A stretch of 64,000 nt of DNA from Macrothele yani (Eukaryota; Arthropoda; Arachnida; Araneae; Macrothelidae), in assembly GCA_039090855.1 (NCBI GenBank), contig CM077005.1, forward strand, positions 70,366,607 through 70,430,606. The letters are read 5' to 3'. Within the stretch, counting starts at the first letter, position 1, and the number at the start of each line of letters is the position of its first letter. The notes below the pieces were generated by a model. It made no database searches. It was given only the letters and a program-made list of their open reading frames with translations, and had not been told where the DNA came from. Of the stretch, positions 43,379-55,028 are shown piece after piece. The translations under genes and the position numbers were made by a program.

Positions 43379-44231
43379 TTATAGTAATTTATTATTTTTT
43401 GATTGAGTCTGGTAACTATGAGCTCCCATATTCCTGCAATATGATAAAGATGATAAATTTGAGAGAAAAGCACTGTTTAATGTTTTCTGTACTTAGTGTT
43501 TGAGGGAAAAACACTTTTTTTCCAGTTCTTTCACTTTTTTATTAATGTGTTTTACATTCAATGCACTGTATGTTTCACACAAATATTGAATGTAGGGAAA
43601 ATGAAATGTTAGGGAGCCCTGAATGTTAGACAGTGTTACCTTGCGACATTTACTGGGGATGTTCTCTTTTAATTCATCCAGCGTTAGGGTCCCATTTCGA
43701 TGCAAACTGAAAATGAGAGTTGCTGTGGTTCCACAGAAAAATCCAGGGAGTCAAATTATAGTCATTTTACTTTTGACCATACCATGTATATGAACATTAA
43801 ACCTATAGGAGTAAATAAACCCTTTTTTTTAATTCGTATCGGTTGGGGGTGGAAAACTCTAAAGTATCCAAGACATGCATCAGTGCAAATTTTTAAGCCG
43901 AAAGTGCTCCAAGAGTTTTGAAATTTGAAACAAAAAAAAGTTTTACGTCTTTTACAAGAATTTTTTATTCACATTATTTTTACAAATTTGAACTACCCTG
44001 GGATTGGAAAATGCAAATAATAATTCAGAAAAAAAAATCAAAAATTTTGATCTTCATGTTCAGCTGTTTTGAAAACCCACTGGTTTTCCAAAATTCAGGG
44101 GAGAGAAAAATAACTGCCGAAAATGTTATGGTCTTCGACAACAGGTCATCTCATTTTGGACAGATATGTATCTAACAGCCTCAAAATCTAGGTTAAATAG
44201 ACACTTTTCGAAAAAAAACTCTGCAATTTAA
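43379..44231. other. no gene recognised
   Basis: AT-rich sequence; no open frame with recognisable similarity. Confidence 0.4.
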
Positions 44232-45032
44232 CACTGGTGCACAAAAACGTGCAAGCAGCCACACCATCCAGAACCATCTCCTCGCTATGGGGTACACAGA
44301 AGCCATCATCCCACGAGGGTACTGCTGCTGACCGCACATCACAGGGTCCAAAGATAAGCATGGGCGCGGGAACATCGCCACTGGACCCTAGACATGTGGA
44401 AAAATGTTGCCTGGACTGACGAGTCGAGATTCACATTGGTACATGTGGATGGCAGGATATGAGTACGGCGCAAACCACATGAAGCGATGAATCCTTCTTG
44501 CCAGCAGGGTACTCTTCAAGCTGGTGGGGGTGGCATTCTCGTCTGGGACTGTTTACGTGGACTGAAATGGGATCCCTGGTACGTGCGACATCGTCCCTCA
44601 CAGGTCAATGTTACCGGGATATTATGGGCGACTATTTGCTCCCGTTTGTACGTCTTCAACATCCCACTGGGGACCTCATCCTGCAACAAGACAACACACT
44701 GTTCCATCGCTCCCGAATTTTATCCGAATGGTTGGATGAACACTCCACCGACATGACCTCGATTTCTTGGCCAGCTAGGTGTGGTCACCTGACCTCAATC
44801 CCATCAAGCACATCTGGGATGCTATCGAGAGAGATGTTCAAGGCTCTGACCTCCCTCCATCAAATCTTCGTGAACTGTGGGAGCTTGTTCAGGGGTCATG
44901 GATCCGCATGGCTTCCCAACGCTTCTGATGTCTTGTCGAGTCCATGCAAAGACGAAACGCTGTCGTCATCAGGGCAAAAGGTGGTGCTACACATTACTAG
45001 ACAGGTATCTCTAATTCAATTGCTCTTCAGTG
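44232..45032 (+). mobile_element. Tc1-like transposon remnant, internally deleted
   Basis: Right end ...CTCTTCAGTG followed by TA (45033-45034). The left end CACTGGTGCACAAAAACG is diverged and lacks a clear TA. Transposase remains include DESRFTLVHVDG near 44425, GGGGILVWDCL near 44525, LILQQDNTLFHRSRIL near 44690 (second Asp in QQDN) and a decayed DLNPIKHIWD near 44800. Helix-turn-helix coding is lost. The remnant sits immediately before the Gypsy pol remains. Confidence 0.72.
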
Positions 45033-45043
45033 TATAAAGTATT

Positions 45044-47745
45044 TTAAATATGAAATAGAGCTGCAAGAAGGCACTTCATTAACTATACATCCACCACGCC
45101 AAATACCTTATGCAATTCGCGAGAAGGTAAAGGAGATTGACATGATGGTCAAGATGAAAATTCTCATACCTGTCTCAAATCCTACTCCTGCAGTAAGCCC
45201 ATTAGTAATAGTTAAGAAACAAGACAATATTTGTTTTTGTTCAGACCCTACTGATCTAAATAAGGCTATTAAAAGATGTCACTTTCCACTCAAAACTGTG
45301 GAAGATATAGCTGCTAGAGTAAAAACAGAAAAATATTTTACACTTCTTGATGCAAAACAAAAAGGGGTTTTGGCAATTACGTGTCACAAAATGTACTTCA
45401 GATCACTTGACAGTTAATACACCCTGGGGTAGATATTCATTTTTGAGAGTGCCTTTTGGACTTGCTTTGACACTCGAAGTTTTCCCAACAGGTTATGGAG
45501 TCAATATTGCAGGGTATTGACAATACTGAATGCTCAATGGACGATATTCTGATCTGGGCAAACAAGCTCAAGGAGTTACGTAGCTTAACATCGAAGGTCA
45601 CTGATCGACTTTTAGATAATAAAGTTCGGTTGAATAAAGACAAGTGTGAATTTGAGAAAACAAGAGTTAAGTTCTTAGGTCACATTTTTACGCCAAATGG
45701 AATAAAAATTAACCCATCCAAGTTTGAGGCCATTGGAAAATTAAAAGTACCTACTTGTGTCACTGAGTTGCAGAGATTTATGGGTATGACTGTTTCTAAA
45801 TTCATACCTAATTATTCAAGTATTCCAGAACCCATGCATAGACTTCTACAGAAAGATGTCATATGGGAGTGGTCTTCTGATCAAGAAAAAGCCTTTTGTA
45901 AGTTAAAAGAAGCTCTTCAAAATACACCAAAGTTGGCTTATTAGGATGTAAACAAACCAGTGGTTGTTTCGGTGAATGCTAGTTCTCATGCAGTTGGTGT
46001 TGTACTTCTCCAAGATGGTAGACCAATAGCATATTCTATCAAAGCATTACCATCAGCACAGTAGCATTATCCTCAAATTGAGAAGAAAGCCTTTGCTATT
46101 TATTTGTCACGGGTGTAAAAAATGCCATGGCTATATTTAAGGAAAGTCTGTTACCATTGAAACTGATCACAAACCTTTAGAGGTCATAGCAAAGAAACAA
46201 ACCCTTACATACTGCTCCACCTAGATTACAGCGATGAATTTTTGATGTGCTTCAGTATTTGCCGAGAATAATATTTAAACATGGTACTGATATTCCAATC
46301 GCTGACGCTCTAAGTCGTGACTGTAGTATAGTCTTTGGAAACAGCTGGTGAAGATCATGAACTATTTGAAACATTACTTGATATACTGCTTCCCTCATTA
46401 ACATTTTAAGAGCTGATTGCAGCAACTAATGAAGATTAAGAACTACAACAACTCAAGAGTTATCCTTGAAGGTTGGCCACCAACAATAAAGGAAGTGCCT
46501 GTTTCTTTACACAAATATTGGAATTATGAAAAATTATCTGTATACAAAAATTGTTGTTCAAGGCTGAACAACTGATCATACCTGAAGTACTTCAATCTAA
46601 ATATCTCAAGCTTATCTATCAGAGCCATCTGGGTACTAGCCTTTCCTTACATCGCGCAAGAGAAATAATATTTTGGCATGGAACGTCTAAAGATATTGAA
46701 CTATTTGTTCAAAAATATCTAACGTGTCAACAAACTGCTCGTGCTCCTAACAGAACCATTGCTGATGAAACCTATTTGCTGTATTCCATGGCAACAAGTA
46801 GCATCAGATTTATTTGACTTTAAGGGTGACCTTTAATGCCTTGTAGTTGATAGTTTTTTTAAATCAAAATATCCAGAATAACTAAGTCAACCAACGTCTC
46901 AAGCTGTTGTTAAGTATTTAAAAGTTACTTTTGCCACTCATGGTGTATTCCTGATATCCTAGAAACTGACAGTGGTCCACAGTATAACTCTGAAGTATTT
47001 CGTAGTTTCACAAGAGACTGGAAGATACACCTCACATCCAGTCCTCATTACCCCAAGTCAAATGGTTTGGCGGAAAAGTATGCGCAAATCGCTAAGTTAA
47101 TGTTAGAGCGTACTGATCTAGAACAATCTGACTTGCACTTGGCACTACTGAATTGGAGGAATACTCCTCGTGGTGACTTACCTTCTCCAGCTCAACGTCT
47201 ATTTGGACATCCTACACTAACATTGATCCCGTTACATCCTCTAGCAAGTTTGCCTCGTGCGTCAACTGCTGCTCGTCTCCAGTGAGAACCAGCATATAAA
47301 TGCCACAAATGGTACTCATAACCAAGCGTCATCCTTGGTACAGGGTCAATCTGTCAAACTTAAAACAGCGCATCGCAACTGGATTCCCGCTACTGTATCT
47401 GCGAAGCTTGATACCCCTTGCTCCCATTTAGTTACCACTAAGGATGGCACCACTCTTCGTTGCAATGCAGAGTGTATTCGTCCAACAAAAGCTATGTTCA
47501 TGCTGAAAAAACCAGTAGTTGCATGCCCACCAGTTTTGTCTCCCCTGGAGAAGTCTCAAAACCATGATAAACTTATGCTTACTATACCCGATTCTGATCG
47601 GTTGCTCCTTCCTCAGAACTCTCCAACTAAAGATAAACGCCGTGTTACTATACCTGAATCACAATTACCATCTTATTTTTCTCAGTGCACTGGCACACAT
47701 ACTAAGTTGTCTACTTTTGTTCAGGAAAAAAATTCATCCACCTGA
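45044..47745 (+). pseudogene. Gypsy-type pol: RT, RNase H and integrase remains
   Basis: Order and motifs: RT start YEIELQEGTSLTIHPPRQIP, then VSPLVIVKKQDNICFCSDPT, FTLLDAKQKG (motif A Asp), FLRVPFGLAL, and motif C as SMDDILIWANK (YVDD weakened). KFLGHIFTPNGIKINPSKFE and SDQEKAFCKLKEALQNTPKL follow, then RNase H (PVVVSVNASSHAVGVVLLQD). The integrase HHCC finger is near 46620-46740 (HLGTSLSLHRAREIIFWHGT; one Cys replaced by Leu), and the core has LETDSGPQYNSEVF and HYPKSNGLAEKYAQIAKLML. A C-terminal region runs to 47745. Stops at 45418, 45943 and 46061 and several frame changes kill it. No protease or LTR recognised. Confidence 0.87.
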
Positions 47746-50152
47746 TAAACAGAATCTCATCCACCTGATAAACTGAATGCGTCGGCCGGTGCCTTTCATT
47801 TTCATGGGGCATCGACTGCATACCGGTTTATAAGGCACCCAGATCGTGCTTGCAGTGCCACCACAGGGTGTGCGGTCATACCCAAGGGCACCAAACGTGG
47901 ATCATTTGCATACCAGCAGGCACTCTAGCTATTTGCAAAGGTTTGCGGTTGTAGCAGGTTTTCTTCTAGGTGTGCAAATTTCATTGTCTGCGAGTGTAAA
48001 TCCATTCAGGGGACCAATGGATGGAGACCAGCATATTTTTAAATACAATTTCAAGTGTTGCTGAATGTTCCAGGAAGCTGGAAAAACCTGATTTGGACAT
48101 TAGTAGTGCTTTGTGCTGTGTTACTGAATTAGAGTTGGCTGTTTTAAAACCTGCAGATGAAGGGGTAAATGGGTCTTTTTTTTTAAGGAAGTCTCAAAAT
48201 GACATGCCATCAACATTTTAAGGTCACCAAATCAGCACTGCACGCAATCAGCGGAGATGTGTTGCAGATGATGAAGATATAGGACTAGGTTCTACAGAAA
48301 ATAGCATTGATATATGGAAAAAAGAGTTACACAAAAACTTGAAAAAATTATTTGGTAATGTCCAAACATCTGTTTTATGCAAATGTGTCCACTCTTTAGA
48401 TGAGGTGCTATTTCCCAAATCTTCTGAAGGCCTAAACAATCATGGTAATGATGCAATAACTGAAACATGCAAAGCTTTAAAGTTTAACTCTGGTCGTGCT
48501 TTGGAATAGTGGAGCCCTTTAACTCAAGAAGATTCGCTTAGTGTGAATCTTAATAGAATTTAGTCTATTTTAAAAGCTTTGTTACACAAATTAGAGAATT
48601 CAGATAATCTAAAGCCTTTTGAAATCATGAGAGATACAGTAACTTTGCTTTTAACAGTACTGTAGTTGAATGGTGATGTGGAAAGCCTTTGATCAGCATT
48701 TAAACACACATTAGGTGAAAGAAGCCAAAGTGAAAAAGAACACACTTGGAAGTTGCATTAGGATCAAAACAACAGGAATAAAAATGAATAAATTTTACCC
48801 TGAAGATGCAATCAAACTATGGTGGGAGAATAGCGTGAAATCATGCTGACCAAACTACAGAGATTAATTTATGAATTTTATTACTTCAGTTTCAACTTTT
48901 AAGCGTATTATAATTGAAATATGCAAAATAAAATACATATTATACAAGCAATTTTATAAAAATAGTATGAAATATACAATTTGATTTTTTTCAAAGTTTG
49001 GCCACTGATTTTTTTTTTTTTTTTTTTAATGGCCACTTACAATTTCGGTATGTGTGGCTAATGTCTAGTAGCAAAATTTCTAAGTCTGGATCTTTACTGT
49101 GTGCTTTGAATTTTTTGGTAGAGTTAAAAATACTGGTAGAAAGCAGGGTTCGAAAAATCTATTGCCAGACGTCCTGGGGCAAATAAAAATTCGAATCGGG
49201 CGTATTAATTTTTACTTAATGCCTGGCCGGGAATGTACGTAACAAAATTTTCGTTAAGCATTGACCCGATTGGGCCGGTCAGTAACCGAAAGCGAGTAAC
49301 CAGCACTGCACTGCAAAAGTTTTTTGTTCAACATTGAAAGCTACATGAAGGTGGAGTATTAAAAAAATCAAATACTTATTCACCAACAGGCTGTGGATGA
49401 CCCTTAACCTATAATTGGAAATATTAGAAGTAATGGATTTCCTATTTTTTCATATATTTGCTTCATTAAAAAGTAACTGATTTTTCTAGTTTGATATTGA
49501 ATTATAGGCTATGAAATGGTCAGAAATCAGTGCTTCATCACCGCTGCAGCTTATCCATCATCTCCCGGCTTTTATAGTTTTCTGTACACATACACGTACT
49601 TTCTAGATGTCTACAACGCTACCCCAGTAGCCAAGTGGCCTGAGACACAGGCTTCGTATTTGTCAGAGAAAGGCTTGGGCTGGTGTGTGTTTGATGGCAC
49701 TGGCTTTCTCTCACCTGCCTGGAACAAGTGGCCCTAAATAGGAATAAGCAACTGCATTTAGCCCTTAGATGCTCATGGGGGTTGTTAAACCATGAAACAA
49801 ACAAGAACATTGCATTTATACAATGGATTTTTAACAAGGATGGTGTACTTCAATCATGGTAATGATTGAAGTACATGGTAATGATTGAAGTACACCATCC
49901 TTGGTAATGATTTTAATGATCATGGTAATGATTGAAGTACACCATCCTTGTGCATATTTCTAAACAAAATGGAAAAAGAAAATATAATAAAGCATCAGAA
50001 TGCACAATGATGCTTTATTAAACAGCTTGTAGGTGGAAGAATGAATTTTCTCTAGATTTAGCGAGAGGAAATATTTACCTCCACATTTCCACAAATGTGT
50101 ATATGGTTATGGTTTCACCACTTTTGTTATGTGATCTTTGTAAATAGTAAAT
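47746..50152. other. decayed coding relic and AT-rich sequence
   Basis: From about 48020 to 48780 a plus-strand reading frame can be followed with stops: SVAECSRKLEKPDLDISSAL, IDIWKKELHKNLKKLFGNVQ, KLENSDNLKPFEIMRDTVTL, then EDAIKLWWEN. It may be a hAT-like transposase relic but is too decayed to assign. A cluster of short palindromes lies at 49829-49946. Confidence 0.35.
49829..49946. repeat. palindrome cluster
   Basis: The unit ATGATTGAAGTACACCATCC occurs once inverted (AAGGATGGTGTACTTCAATC at about 49837) and then repeatedly in direct orientation with TGGTA spacers up to 49946, giving a hairpin followed by partial tandem copies. Confidence 0.85.
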
Positions 50153-51355
50153 TACACACTTGAGTCACATTGTGATCACCTACTTTTGATGTCAACAGCA
50201 CGTAGCCAATGAAAAAAGGCACGTGTCGTGAGCTGGTTTGGAGGGTATAAGTTGTGATGTAGGCATTCTAAAAACATATCATTCGTTGCTGTCATGGATA
50301 AAAGAAGCAATTTATCAGATTTGCAAAAAGGAATGATTATTGGCTTTTTTTGGGCCAAGGGTGGAATCATTTCTAAAACAGTGCAGTTTGTGAACTGTTT
50401 GCGTGCTGTGTGGTTAAAGTGTTTCATCATTGGAGAAATGGCACCATTGCAAATAAGCGAAGTGAAAACTGCGGAGCACCACGTGCCATTGACACGAGAG
50501 GTGAACGTTGGTTGTGAAGGTGAGCGAGGGCCGACTGACTTGCTACAGTGGAGCAACTCACTGGCCGAATGAACCAGGGGGGGCTTCAAGTGTGTCTAAA
50601 ACGACAGTTCAGTGAACCCCGCTGCGTATGGGGCTACAATGTAGATGAATGGTCACTGTGCCTATGCTAACAAAAGTGAATCAGCAGAAAAGGCTTACAT
50701 TTGCACGGCAGTATCGGAATTGGACCTCCACTGATTGGCAAAGGATTGCCTTCTCCGAGGAGTCAGATTTTCTGCTTCATCGAACAAATGAACGTTGGCG
50801 TACAAGGCGAGAAACATCAGAGAACAAACTCTTCAACCATTGCTGGAAGAACACAAGCTGGTGGGAGCAGTGTTGTGGTCTGGGGAATGTTTTCATGGCA
50901 TTCTCTGGGTCCACTCATACATGTGGAAGGCACTATGGACCAAATTCATTATGAATCCATCCTTGCAAACCTCGTATACCCATACATGCTGATAATCTTC
51001 CCTGGGGCAGATGCGATCTTCCAGCACAACAATGCGACGTGTCACACAGCTAGAAATGTCCGAGAGTGGTTGGAAGAGTACAATGAAGATTTCAAAGTAC
51101 TTCCCTGGCCCCCTAATTTCCCAGACTTTAACCCAATTGAGCATCTGTGGGACCACCTCTATCGTGTTCGCTCTATGCACCCTCCAGCAGCTGCCAAATG
51201 CAATGCAGTCAGCATGGCTCCATATACCTGTGAACACCTTCCAGCATCTTATTGAGTCCCTCCCAGCCCATCTAGCTACTGTCCGCACTGCACGTGGCGG
51301 TTACACTGGATATTAGCAGGTTGTCACAAAAATGTGACTACCATTCATATGTGTT
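50153..51355 (+). mobile_element. Tc1-like transposon, second family
   Basis: About 1.2 kb. Related terminal sequences: left ACACACTTGAGTCACATTGT, right (inverse) ACACATATGAATGG then TAGTCACATTTTTGTGACAA. They are imperfect, so exact ends are approximate. The enclosed transposase pieces are in the right order. The family differs from the Tc1 copies at 30.6 and 55 kb. Confidence 0.78.
50294..51300 (+). pseudogene. Tc1-like transposase, frameshifted
   Basis: Start MDKRSNLSDLQKGMIIGFFW at 50294 opens a helix-turn-helix region that loses frame near 50400. Then come KRLTFARQYRNWTSTDWQRI and AFSEESDF, where the first catalytic Asp is replaced by Glu (usual SDES). GGSSVVVWGMFSWHSLGPLI, AIFQHNNATCHTA (second Asp replaced by Asn, usual QDNA) and FPDFNPIEHLWDHL (last Glu kept) follow. 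Two catalytic changes and frameshifts show long decay. Confidence 0.85.
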
Positions 51356-51849
51356 CAGCAGTGGCACAAGGGGGTAAATGAACCAAATTTTTGATTGTAG
51401 TGAGCAAATCTTTTCAATCCTTTCAGACAATAAGAAAAATTTTCAAAGTAATTCTTAGTCAATGGAGCCGGTTAGAAAAAAATAAACCGATTACAAAAAT
51501 TGATAAAACATCCAGAAATAGGAACAGAGCCTACTTACTCCTACTAGCTGATGAAAAGTATGTTATAATTGACAAATTGCACATAAAAAATTTCTCATAG
51601 TAGAAGGAAAATATCAGAGACAAAGGGATTTTCAAATCTATCGGTTAGAAGAAACAATACTGTATATAGAGGTAAACGTGATCAGCCATTGTGAATGTCT
51701 GTAGCCAGTAGCCAAATGGTGACCAGCTATTTTGTAGTGGCAGGTAAAATTTTTTAATATAGTAGCCAACGATGGCCAGTAGATTTGTTTCGCCAAGTGA
51801 GCAACTATTTTGTCCAACTCCCCCCCTTGTGAATGAATATAGAGTTCGG
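51356..51849. other. no gene recognised
   Basis: AT-rich; nothing recognised beyond short unrelated frames. Confidence 0.4.
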
Positions 51850-52082
51850 TTTTCTAGCTAGTGTTCCTGCAGCTGATTTGAAAATGAATGGAAGTGGAGG
51901 TAGGCTACAATAGAAACTTAATCTGCTGACGGATTATCCTGGAGCGACCAAAGTGTCAAGGTTACTAAAGCAACCTTTACCATGGTATAATGTACCTTTG
52001 CCATGGTATATCTTGCACAAAGTATGTCATCTACAGATAAAAGAATTATCTTTGAATCTCTGTTTAGCAGCATATATGCTGA

Positions 52083-52721
52083 ACAAGAAATGAAGATTTA
52101 TTGATTGATGGAGAAAAGCTGGAGATAACAGATGCGTACGTTTATCTTGGACAGCAGATATCAAGTGAGGGTCACATTGATGAAGAAATTAATTGGCATA
52201 TAAAATTTGCCTGGAGAGCTTTTGGAAGAAACAGCATAATTTTCAAGAGCAATATGCCATTATGTCTTAAAAGAAAAGTGTTTGATCAATGCATCCTTCC
52301 AGTGCTTACGTATGGTGCAGAGACATGGACCTTAACTAAAAGAGACATACAAAGGCTACAGACAACTCAAAGAAGCATGAAGAGGTGCATGCTTGGTGTA
52401 ACCAGGAGAGATAAGAACTTGTGGAACAGAAAAATGACAAGAGTGGAAGACATCATGATCAGAGTAAAATCCCTGAAATGGCAATGGGCTAGGCATACTG
52501 CCAGAAGAACAGACTATCGATGGGCAGTCTAAATTTTAGATTAGATCCTAAGGGACAGGAAAACACCCAGAAGAAGACCACATGGAAGATGGGTGGATGA
52601 AATTCGAAAGTATGCAGGAGTAACATGGAGGAGACTGGCACAAGACAGACTGTTGTGGAAGAGGCTTGGAGAGACCTTTGTCCAGCAGTGGATTAATAAC
52701 GGTTGACAATGATGATGATGA
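52083..52721 (+). mobile_element. RTE-type LINE, 5'-truncated 3' fragment
   Basis: Matches 39357-40000 of the RTE at 36.8 kb over its whole length at high identity, from RNEDLSIDGEKLEIT onward to the end GACAATGATGATGATG. The frame is open for 143 codons and then meets a stop at 52530. Short direct repeat GAACAA at both ends (52081-52086, 52719-52724) fits a target duplication. Confidence 0.93.
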
Positions 52722-52734
52722 ACAAAAAGAAAAA

Positions 52735-53010
52735 TTTATGACAATGTTTTTAAGATGATTCAGCTGCTACATCTAATGCCATCCATGTATTACTGCTCCT
52801 TGTGAGCATAGCTTTTCAGCAATGAACCTCATAAAAATGAGTAATTGGGCACGTCTGAATAGTGACACTTTAAATGACTTAATGACGATTGGATGCAATG
52901 GCCTGTCAATTGAAGATTTTGATCCTCAAAATGCTATTGAATTGTGGTGGGCAGATACCTCTGGTGGGAAGATCAGACACAGTACATATAAAGCAGTAAA
53001 CTGTATCAAC
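52735..53010 (+). pseudogene. hAT transposase C-terminal dimerisation region
   Basis: Plus-strand pieces MPSMYYCSL then EHSFSAMNLIKMSNWARLNS, DTLNDLMTIGCNGLSIEDF and DPQNAIELWWADT form the hATC pattern (CERxFSxMxxIKxxxRxxLxxxxLxxLMxI ... AxxLW). Sequence just before the RTE fragment (SSTDKRIIFESLFSSIYAEQ) may be the upstream part of the same gene, interrupted by that insertion. Confidence 0.65.
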
Positions 53011-54339
53011 ATTAGTGCCATTTTATATATACAGGGTTACAAGGAAAGTCCTTGATCAGGCTAATATTTCACGAACTATGGCAGTTAGCGATTCAGTTCT
53101 TGTGCAGTTATATAGGAAACCCCTATGGTGCACACAATAACACCATGAGGGATCCCCTTGCCCTCTTCGGGGGGGGAGGGTTCTATCACACACACCCTTT
53201 TGCAGATAGGGCAAACAAGTCAATTACAAATTTGTTCAGCGAGGCAAAAATAGTACATAAATGTTTTTGTCCTATAACAAAAGATGGGAGGGGACCGGGA
53301 ATGTGGCCCCAAGAAAATCACAACATCTGGAAGCAACGATAGAGTATTTTGACAAGAACTTATTACTTAGAACTTTTATAAACTGGTAAGGTCTAAGTAA
53401 ATTAAAGCACAAAGAAAAAGTTTCCTACAAACCTTATCAACAGTTCTTGTTCTGAAATAAAATGCAGTTCCTTGGCATATTCAATATCAGACTTTGATGT
53501 CCAATAGCAGGGTGGCCACTCACTTTAGCTTCAAAAATTCCCTGAGTTTTCCAGGTGAATTTTTGTATTTTTCCAGAAAAAAAAAACACATTTAAATGTA
53601 AATGGAGCTACACCCCCCCACACACACACACACACACACACAGTGATCGATCAATCTAGCTAGCTGTTCAGTGACTTATTTCACACATGAATAATGAAAT
53701 GCACCTTCTGTCTTCCATGTTCCTCAATTTTTTAATTGGTTATTTAGTAATCTGATTTTATGTCCCTCCACAACTACACTGTTTCACTTTTTGATATTAT
53801 TTTCAAAGGCATCAGAGATTTAATAAAAAAAAGTTTAGTCAATCTTTTCCCCCAATACAAACAAATGATAAAATTCCTTATTTAAAACAGTGAGGCAACA
53901 TAATCTCTCATACTACTGAGGAAGTTGTGCTGAATGAAAACTTATTTATATCTGAATCCCTATTTCACACACATCTCAATTATCTGAGCACACTGTCAAA
54001 AGAAATAGCATGGATTGTTTATTTATGCTCTTAACCTATGATATGAAAGAATTATTTAGCTATGAATAAATAATCTAGGTACTTTTTAAAGTAAAAGCCC
54101 AGTATGTGCATTATATTTATTTATTAACAATATATTCATTAATATTTTAGAAATTTTCAAACAAGCTTGCATAATTACCATTTACAGTGGATCCCACAAA
54201 CTGCTGTTTCAACTTTGATAATTCTGCAATTTCAGCATCAATTTTCCTTGTCTCCAGGCTATTTAACAGTATAAGTTTAAAGTCTTGCAAAATAAAAGAA
54301 GTAATTTGATCAGAAATCTTTTTTCTTCATTTTCCTGTT
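53011..54339. other. no gene; CA microsatellite and hAT-like terminus
   Basis: (CA)n at 53618-53641. CAGGGTGGCCACTCACTTTA at 53508 followed by ATTCCCTGAGTTTTCCAGG is a familiar hAT terminus and may be the 3' end of the hAT at 54340-57966, but no matching other end was found. Confidence 0.5.
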
Positions 54340-55028
54340 TCAGTTGGTTATAGAATATCCACTCTCTACTGGTGAATTGCCATGGGACACTATCAAAGTT
54401 GTTCGCACAATATTCCACAAGGCAATAAAATAATCATTATCAAGAAGCTTCTTATAAAAATAGTCCAAACGAGAATCATTTTCTGAGTATATTTCAAAAA
54501 TTCCTTTAAATTCACCTTTCACTCGTTGGCCTAAGGTGTTAAATAAAATTGCAATTTTGCTTTATCTTGCAGAACTATGTGTTACAATTTTCTTTTCAAG
54601 TAAAACTTGTAATAATGTAGACATCCTTTTTTCACACAAGGTAAAATTACTTTGCAAAAGCTTTGGATTCAAACATGAAATTGATCTAAGAGTAGGAAAA
54701 TGAACGCAACTTCGATCAATTATTTTGCTAGCAGTTTTCTTTAAAAATAATTTAAAAATATCGAAATCCTTTCTTCTGCAATTCAGAAACACCACTTCGA
54801 TTTAAATACATGGCAGAAGCAACACCTATGTTAATTTCATTCAGGCTCTTACACTTTGTTTCATCATCAACATTTATTTCAAGCAGCTTTGCTAGGGTAT
54901 TTGTACCCTTTAACACTTCGCTTTTCACAAAAGTGCCCATTAATTGATGGATAAGGTCCCAGAAAGCATATAAAAAAGGTGCCATTGGTTTTGAAGTCTG
55001 GAACTTCTTAAGAAATGGCTGCAACATA

